Shown here one piece after another: positions 24,701 to 27,309 of a stretch of 27,309 nucleotides of DNA; the first letter of the stretch is position 1; each line of letters starts with the position of its first letter. The position numbers were made by a program, and so were the translations under genes. The notes beneath the pieces are model-generated. The model was not told where the DNA came from. It did no database searches and worked only from the letters and a program-made list of their open reading frames with translations. The DNA is from JBDKTH01 sp964558295 (lineage in GTDB: Bacteria; Planctomycetota; Planctomycetia; Pirellulales; Thermoguttaceae), in assembly GCA_964558295.1 (NCBI GenBank), contig CAZLDQ010000061.1, positions 1 to 27,309 of the forward strand, written 5' to 3'.

Positions 24701-25893
24701 ACGGCCCGATTGCCCTGTTGGATATTGACAAAGGCCGTTTCAACCCCAAGGCGATCACCAGCCTCACCCCCGAGGTCCCCTGGCCTGGCATGTGGCCGGC
24801 GGAAGAGTACTTTCGCGACCCGTTCCCCATTGCACGGGATTATGTGCTCTGTTCACATGCTCCGCGTGAACTCGCCGGGCTGTGTGTGATCGACCGTTTT
24901 GGAAACCGCGAGGTCTTGTATCTCGATTCGACCTACGGCTGTATGACGCCGACGCCCTATCGACCGGTTCCCAGGCCACCTGTGTTCTGCGGCAATGTGC
25001 AGGATCTGGAGCAAGAATGGGGCCAGTTTGTTTTGGTCGATGTGTATCGGGGGATCGACAAGGCGGTTCCCCGAGGCACGGCGAAATACCTTCGCGTTGT
25101 CGAGGAGGTTCGGGCGGGGTTGGAACAATTGCCCAATGGCGAGTATCGCAAGGACCATAATCCGTTTATGCACTTCTACGCCGCGCCGGTCGATCGGGTG
25201 AGTGGCCCTTATGGATGGCCCTCCTACGTGGCCAAGGCGCCCTGGGGCCTCGTTCCAATTGAAGAAGATGGCTCGGCCAACTTCCTCGCTCCGGCCGGCA
25301 AGCAGCTCTACTTCCAGATTCTCGACCAGGATCTGAACGAGTTGCAGCGGATGCGGAGTGTGGTTCAGGTTCAACCGGGGGAAAAGCGAAGCTGTATCGG
25401 CTGTCACGAAGACCGCCGTCACGCCCCGCCCCCCCGGATGCCGTTGGCCCTGCGCCGTGCACCAAGCAAGCCGCAAACGCCGCCGTGGGGTGCAGGAGCG
25501 TTCTCGTACGAACATGCCGTCCAACCCGTGCTCAACGCCAAATGCGTCCAGTGCCACGACAGCCGCGATCCGCGTGGCATCGACCTGACAGGCACCCTTG
25601 ACATCGACCGGATTCCCGCGTCGTACAAGACGCTCATTCGACAAGGCTGGGTCCACGTCTGCGACTGCGGCTTCAATTCCGGCGGCAATGAGAAGAAGGC
25701 TCCGTTGACCTTCGGCACGCTCAAGAGTCGGCTCTGGAGTGTCTTGCAAAAGGACCACCACAACGTCAAACTGACGCGCGACGAGATGCATGCGATCAAG
25801 TGCTGGATCGATATGAATTGTCCCCTCTGGCCCGACTACCAGCAACGTGAGCTGCGTCCCGGGCCGGCGAATACGCAGTTGACCCAGCAGTAG
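21742..25893 (+). CDS. HzsA-related multidomain protein: discoidin repeats, CBM9-like domain, beta-propeller, diheme cytochrome c
   Basis: 1383 residues with a short, weakly charged signal peptide (about 1-16). Order: a discoidin C-terminal half (about 30-60, FVRFMIHATDSGEPCLDELEVYG), a discoidin body (66-178), a Pro-rich linker (183-190), a complete discoidin domain (214-360, ending RLDEMEVYG), and a CBM9-like domain (about 438-615, LPTLDGQLDDACW). A charged helical stretch (685-745) leads to a propeller-like region (about 752-1075). It opens ILFVKRHAYEPSHNYS, as I recall from planctomycete proteins named HzsA-related after the hydrazine synthase alpha subunit. The C-terminal part has two heme c sites, CIGCH (C1218, C1221, H1222) and CVQCH (C1268, C1271, H1272). 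Expected outside the cytoplasmic membrane. No HzsB/HzsC partners are present, so hydrazine synthesis is not implied. The reaction is unknown. Confidence 0.85.
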   Translation: MTGLCLACCLAATLLGTEPSIRPDVPNTVRFPVEEARFVRFMIHATDSGEPCLDELEVYGPASKENLALASAGAKASASSCLGGYSQHAIAHLNDGKYGNSYSWIAANRGVAWTQIELPQSMKIDKVVFSRDRNGQYVDRVPTSCEVLVSADGTQWKSVQKMVAKAATIAVRHHPSGFVGLVPSPPPPPRMTSEGVAISQEPLDKAPQQDERGFANLALNPAAKAAASSALEGYPIHQVVHLNDGRLGNRHSWISGEDPSWAEIDLGDIYWVYSVALGSDSSGQYHDRAPTNFTILTATTYDADTAAPSWTPVFRRSGGSPVHTRAEFKFKPRQARFVRVAIAAATSPQVRLDEMEVYGQKAPIPLDAIGPLPQSPFAQSDGDEDELLRYAFLSEEHAWLKTYGRADLSPRLVPYNGRVIEYPRHVGDDQLPLPPLAGLPTLDGQLDDACWNDASRGVVRVVSLGEFKEGPLVETSVRAGWHGEQLLLAIQTDRLLSGHVAVLSTRDGRGCGVVACSQNGLVFNTYVSDGPYKVKLDRSRPIDGALNRTHTCCEIRLPLAWFPDCREQGLRVGLGMGGRHTRPEGRPVYFAFSQLAMAQVGPCVERQFRVRLAVAPGGKPLTLEGELPELSSGLTLQPGKSCVLTIPASQGAIGPQFDLTVRDQTGEEYSLHLFRYDPLERTLVLMDEMLDRLAAKKLNVDVERSEWAEFRARQSQLLKAPGDLVAERQAFFAARKAKRRLLLREPDLKPIEQILFVKRHAYEPSHNYSVMLDSRYRPGGSVALLSIPRLDGRYEPGRAILKELFNAGEGIARDPMASFDSRTIYFAYRPSADGYFHVMRMAPDGGDLTQLTDGPFHDYWPCPLPDGGLAIISTRCRARFLCWRPQAAVLFRMEADGTRIRPLSYANLSEWGPSVTNDGRIIWQRSEYIDKGADFSHTLWTIRPDGSMPELVFGNDIIQPNGYANGREVPGTREICCTLISHFGDLNGPIALLDIDKGRFNPKAITSLTPEVPWPGMWPAEEYFRDPFPIARDYVLCSHAPRELAGLCVIDRFGNREVLYLDSTYGCMTPTPYRPVPRPPVFCGNVQDLEQEWGQFVLVDVYRGIDKAVPRGTAKYLRVVEEVRAGLEQLPNGEYRKDHNPFMHFYAAPVDRVSGPYGWPSYVAKAPWGLVPIEEDGSANFLAPAGKQLYFQILDQDLNELQRMRSVVQVQPGEKRSCIGCHEDRRHAPPPRMPLALRRAPSKPQTPPWGAGAFSYEHAVQPVLNAKCVQCHDSRDPRGIDLTGTLDIDRIPASYKTLIRQGWVHVCDCGFNSGGNEKKAPLTFGTLKSRLWSVLQKDHHNVKLTRDEMHAIKCWIDMNCPLWPDYQQRELRPGPANTQLTQQ

Positions 25894-25895
25894 TC

Positions 25896-25941
25896 GCCAA
25901 GGCATCTTGGCAGAGTCGCGCGACCTCGCAATCAGCGCGAC
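25896..25941. terminator. Two tandem hairpins between convergent genes (bidirectional terminator)
   Basis: GCCAAG (25896-25901) pairs with CTTGGC (25906-25911) around GCAT. GTCGCGC (25915-25921) pairs perfectly with GCGCGAC (25935-25941). They fill the 69-base gap between two converging stops. No T-run follows either, so Rho or structure alone would have to act. Confidence 0.45.
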
Positions 25942-25962
25942 GGGACGATACACGGATTACGG

Positions 25963-27114
25963 TTACTTCTGGATTCGCCGTCGATAGTCGCCGGGACGCA
26001 GGCCGAGTTTGGCCTGGAAGACCGCGCTCAGGTAGGCCGCTCGCTTGAAACCGCAACGTTCGGCGATCGTCTGGAGTTTCAGATCCGTCTCAGCAAGCAG
26101 TCGCTGGGCCTTGTCCATGCGGACTCGCAGAATCTCCGTGTGAATCGAACGGCCGATGGTGCGGCGAAACGACTGTTCCAGATAGCGGCGGGAGACGCCA
26201 ACGTGTGTGGCAACCTCCATGACGCCGATCTCTTCGCAACCGTAGGCTCGGATGAATCGCAGGGCTTCCCCCACAATCGGTTCCCGCACGGCTGTCAAGT
26301 CTGTCGATCGGCGGGTGACGAGGAGCGTGGGTTTGATCAGGATCTCCTGACAGAGGATTTCGCGTCCCTGAAGCATCTGGCCCAAGGTCTCCGCGGCGAC
26401 GTAGCCGATCCGTTCGCAATTCGCTTCAATGCTTGACAGTGGCGGTTGGCACAATTCACAGACCAGCTCATCGTTGTCGACTCCGATTACCCCAATTTGG
26501 CTGGGAACTGCCAGCCCGGCCGCATCACAGGCTTCCAGCACTATTCGCCCACAATGATCGTTGGCCGCAAGGATTCCTGTCGGCTTGGGCAGACGCCCGA
26601 TCCATTCCTCCAGCTTTCGCCGATCACTAAGACTGGGGGTGGCCTCCGCCGTGAGCGATGGCAGGTCGAATGACGCGGCTTGCTGGCCGTGCCGCGTCAC
26701 CTCCTGCAAGAACAGGCCTTTGCGCCAGCCCGACCATTCGTACTGCGGCATGCCACAATAGGCGAGGTGGGGGTAACCGCAGTCGATCAAGTGGGCGACG
26801 GCAAGTTGACAGACGGCCTGATTGTCGGTGTCGACTCGCGGCCAACCGGTGATCGGTGTGGTGCCCGTCACATTGACCACCGGCAGGTTTCGGCTGGCCA
26901 GGACCTCGGCGATTTCGGGCGTTTGGACGCGGGCGATCACGCCATCCCCCTGCCACGTGGCCAGCCAGCGGCGAACATCGCTAATTCGCAAGTGTTCGAC
27001 AAGTTGCAGCTTCCAGGGACCACGGTTTTGGGCATACACACTCACGCCACGGATCAGGCCTCGGGCATGAGCGTTGGTAACTTCGATGAGTAGGGCAATT
27101 CTCGGTGCATTCAT
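25963..27114 (-). CDS. XylR-type transcriptional regulator (LacI-like sensor plus AraC HTH)
   Basis: 383 residues from the ATG at 27114 (MNAPRIALLIE), the natural family start. The frame is open 34 codons further upstream to a TTG, but those residues are unlike the family. Residues about 1-275 resemble a periplasmic-binding/LacI sensor (RGLIRGVSVYAQNRGPW, VDTDNQAVCQLAVAHLIDCGYPHLAYCG, GILAANDHCGRIVLEACDAAGLAVPSQIGVIGVDND). Residues about 285-383 form an AraC-type double helix-turn-helix (GVMEVATHVGVSRRYLEQSFRRTIG; LQTIAERCGFKRAAYLSAVFQAKLGLRPGDYRRR). This is the E. coli XylR layout, a sugar-responsive activator. Such proteins are strongly expanded in planctomycetes. The ligand cannot be predicted. 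It converges on the HzsA-related gene. Its target may be the gene that begins to the right of the window. Confidence 0.93.
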   Translation of the reverse strand: MNAPRIALLIEVTNAHARGLIRGVSVYAQNRGPWKLQLVEHLRISDVRRWLATWQGDGVIARVQTPEIAEVLASRNLPVVNVTGTTPITGWPRVDTDNQAVCQLAVAHLIDCGYPHLAYCGMPQYEWSGWRKGLFLQEVTRHGQQAASFDLPSLTAEATPSLSDRRKLEEWIGRLPKPTGILAANDHCGRIVLEACDAAGLAVPSQIGVIGVDNDELVCELCQPPLSSIEANCERIGYVAAETLGQMLQGREILCQEILIKPTLLVTRRSTDLTAVREPIVGEALRFIRAYGCEEIGVMEVATHVGVSRRYLEQSFRRTIGRSIHTEILRVRMDKAQRLLAETDLKLQTIAERCGFKRAAYLSAVFQAKLGLRPGDYRRRIQK

Positions 27115-27210
27115 TGAACGAGGGCTTCCAGGAGCAGGCTTTGCGCGATCGCCGACCGCTTCTACGCGAGATGCTATCGTCAACCACATCTTCTCATGCG
27201 CGTTTTCGCA

Positions 27211-27238
27211 TTGCAAGGCTTTCGGATCCGTTTAGAAT
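27211..27238 (+). promoter_or_regulatory. Possible promoter pointing out of the right edge
   Basis: TTGCAA (27211-27216), a 16-base spacer and TAGAAT (27233-27238). The -10 matches 5 of 6. It lies divergent to the XylR-type gene. A short dyad CACAC...GTGTG follows downstream (about 27261-27276), a possible operator. No gene begins before the window ends. Confidence 0.35.
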
Positions 27239-27309
27239 GAGGGAACTATGGTCCATACCCACACAGGACCGTGTGCGTAGCGGACCCGTTGTTGCACGGA
27301 TCTCGTATG

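Noticed and set aside
21742..25893. Hydrazine synthase (anammox) locus
   Set aside because: Only an alpha-subunit-like propeller and heme region is present, within a much larger fusion. No beta/gamma subunit genes or hydrazine dehydrogenase are in the window, so an anammox function is not supported.
24853..25953. 366-codon minus-strand open frame over the propeller end and heme region
   Set aside because: The opposite strand carries both CxxCH sites in a continuous frame. This frame is an antisense shadow.

Overview
This window most likely comes from a planctomycete, probably of the Pirellulales type. The main evidence is a 1383-residue discoidin / CBM9-like / beta-propeller / cytochrome c protein of the kind called HzsA-related. 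It is supported by a XylR-type (LacI-like sensor plus AraC HTH) regulator, a class 1B dihydroorotate dehydrogenase, a very large FAD/Fe-S oxidoreductase, and GC-rich DNA with many long antisense open frames. The assignment rests on gene content only. No rRNA, tRNA, CRISPR array or insertion sequence was seen.

Layout. (1) Bases 1-7638, minus strand: a membrane/redox cluster. In transcription order it holds a zinc-finger anti-sigma-like protein, a small membrane protein, a DUF2892 membrane protein, a two-subunit cytochrome bd-like oxidase whose large subunit ends in a cytochrome c domain, a membrane fusion protein, and an RND efflux pump cut by the left edge. (2) 8034-9233, plus: a GT4 glycosyltransferase. 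(3) 9247-11381, minus: a VIT-type iron/manganese transporter, dCTP deaminase and endonuclease III. (4) 11814-21351, plus: mostly housekeeping genes, namely a LON-domain protein, folE, a 1000-residue FAD/Fe-S oxidoreductase, a YkgJ-type cysteine cluster protein, an HU-like DNA-binding protein, a 72-residue exported protein, pyrD, trpS and a coupled membrane protein with a CxxC/CxxxC pair. (5) 21352-21741: a gene-free stretch with three successive inverted repeats. (6) 21742-25893, plus: the giant HzsA-related protein. (7) 25963-27114, minus: the XylR-type regulator, convergent with the giant gene across two hairpins. A promoter-like sequence at the right edge points out of the window.

The most unusual content is the bd-like oxidase and the HzsA-related protein. 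The oxidase keeps the CydA core residues, including a degenerate GRQPW-type motif. It lacks the space for a quinol-binding Q-loop and carries its own heme c, which suggests cytochrome c rather than quinol as electron donor. Its partner subunit also looks CydA-like. The HzsA-related protein joins carbohydrate-binding-type modules to a propeller and two CxxCH heme sites, with no hydrazine synthase partners nearby. Both may belong to periplasmic electron transfer, but the window does not show that they work together.
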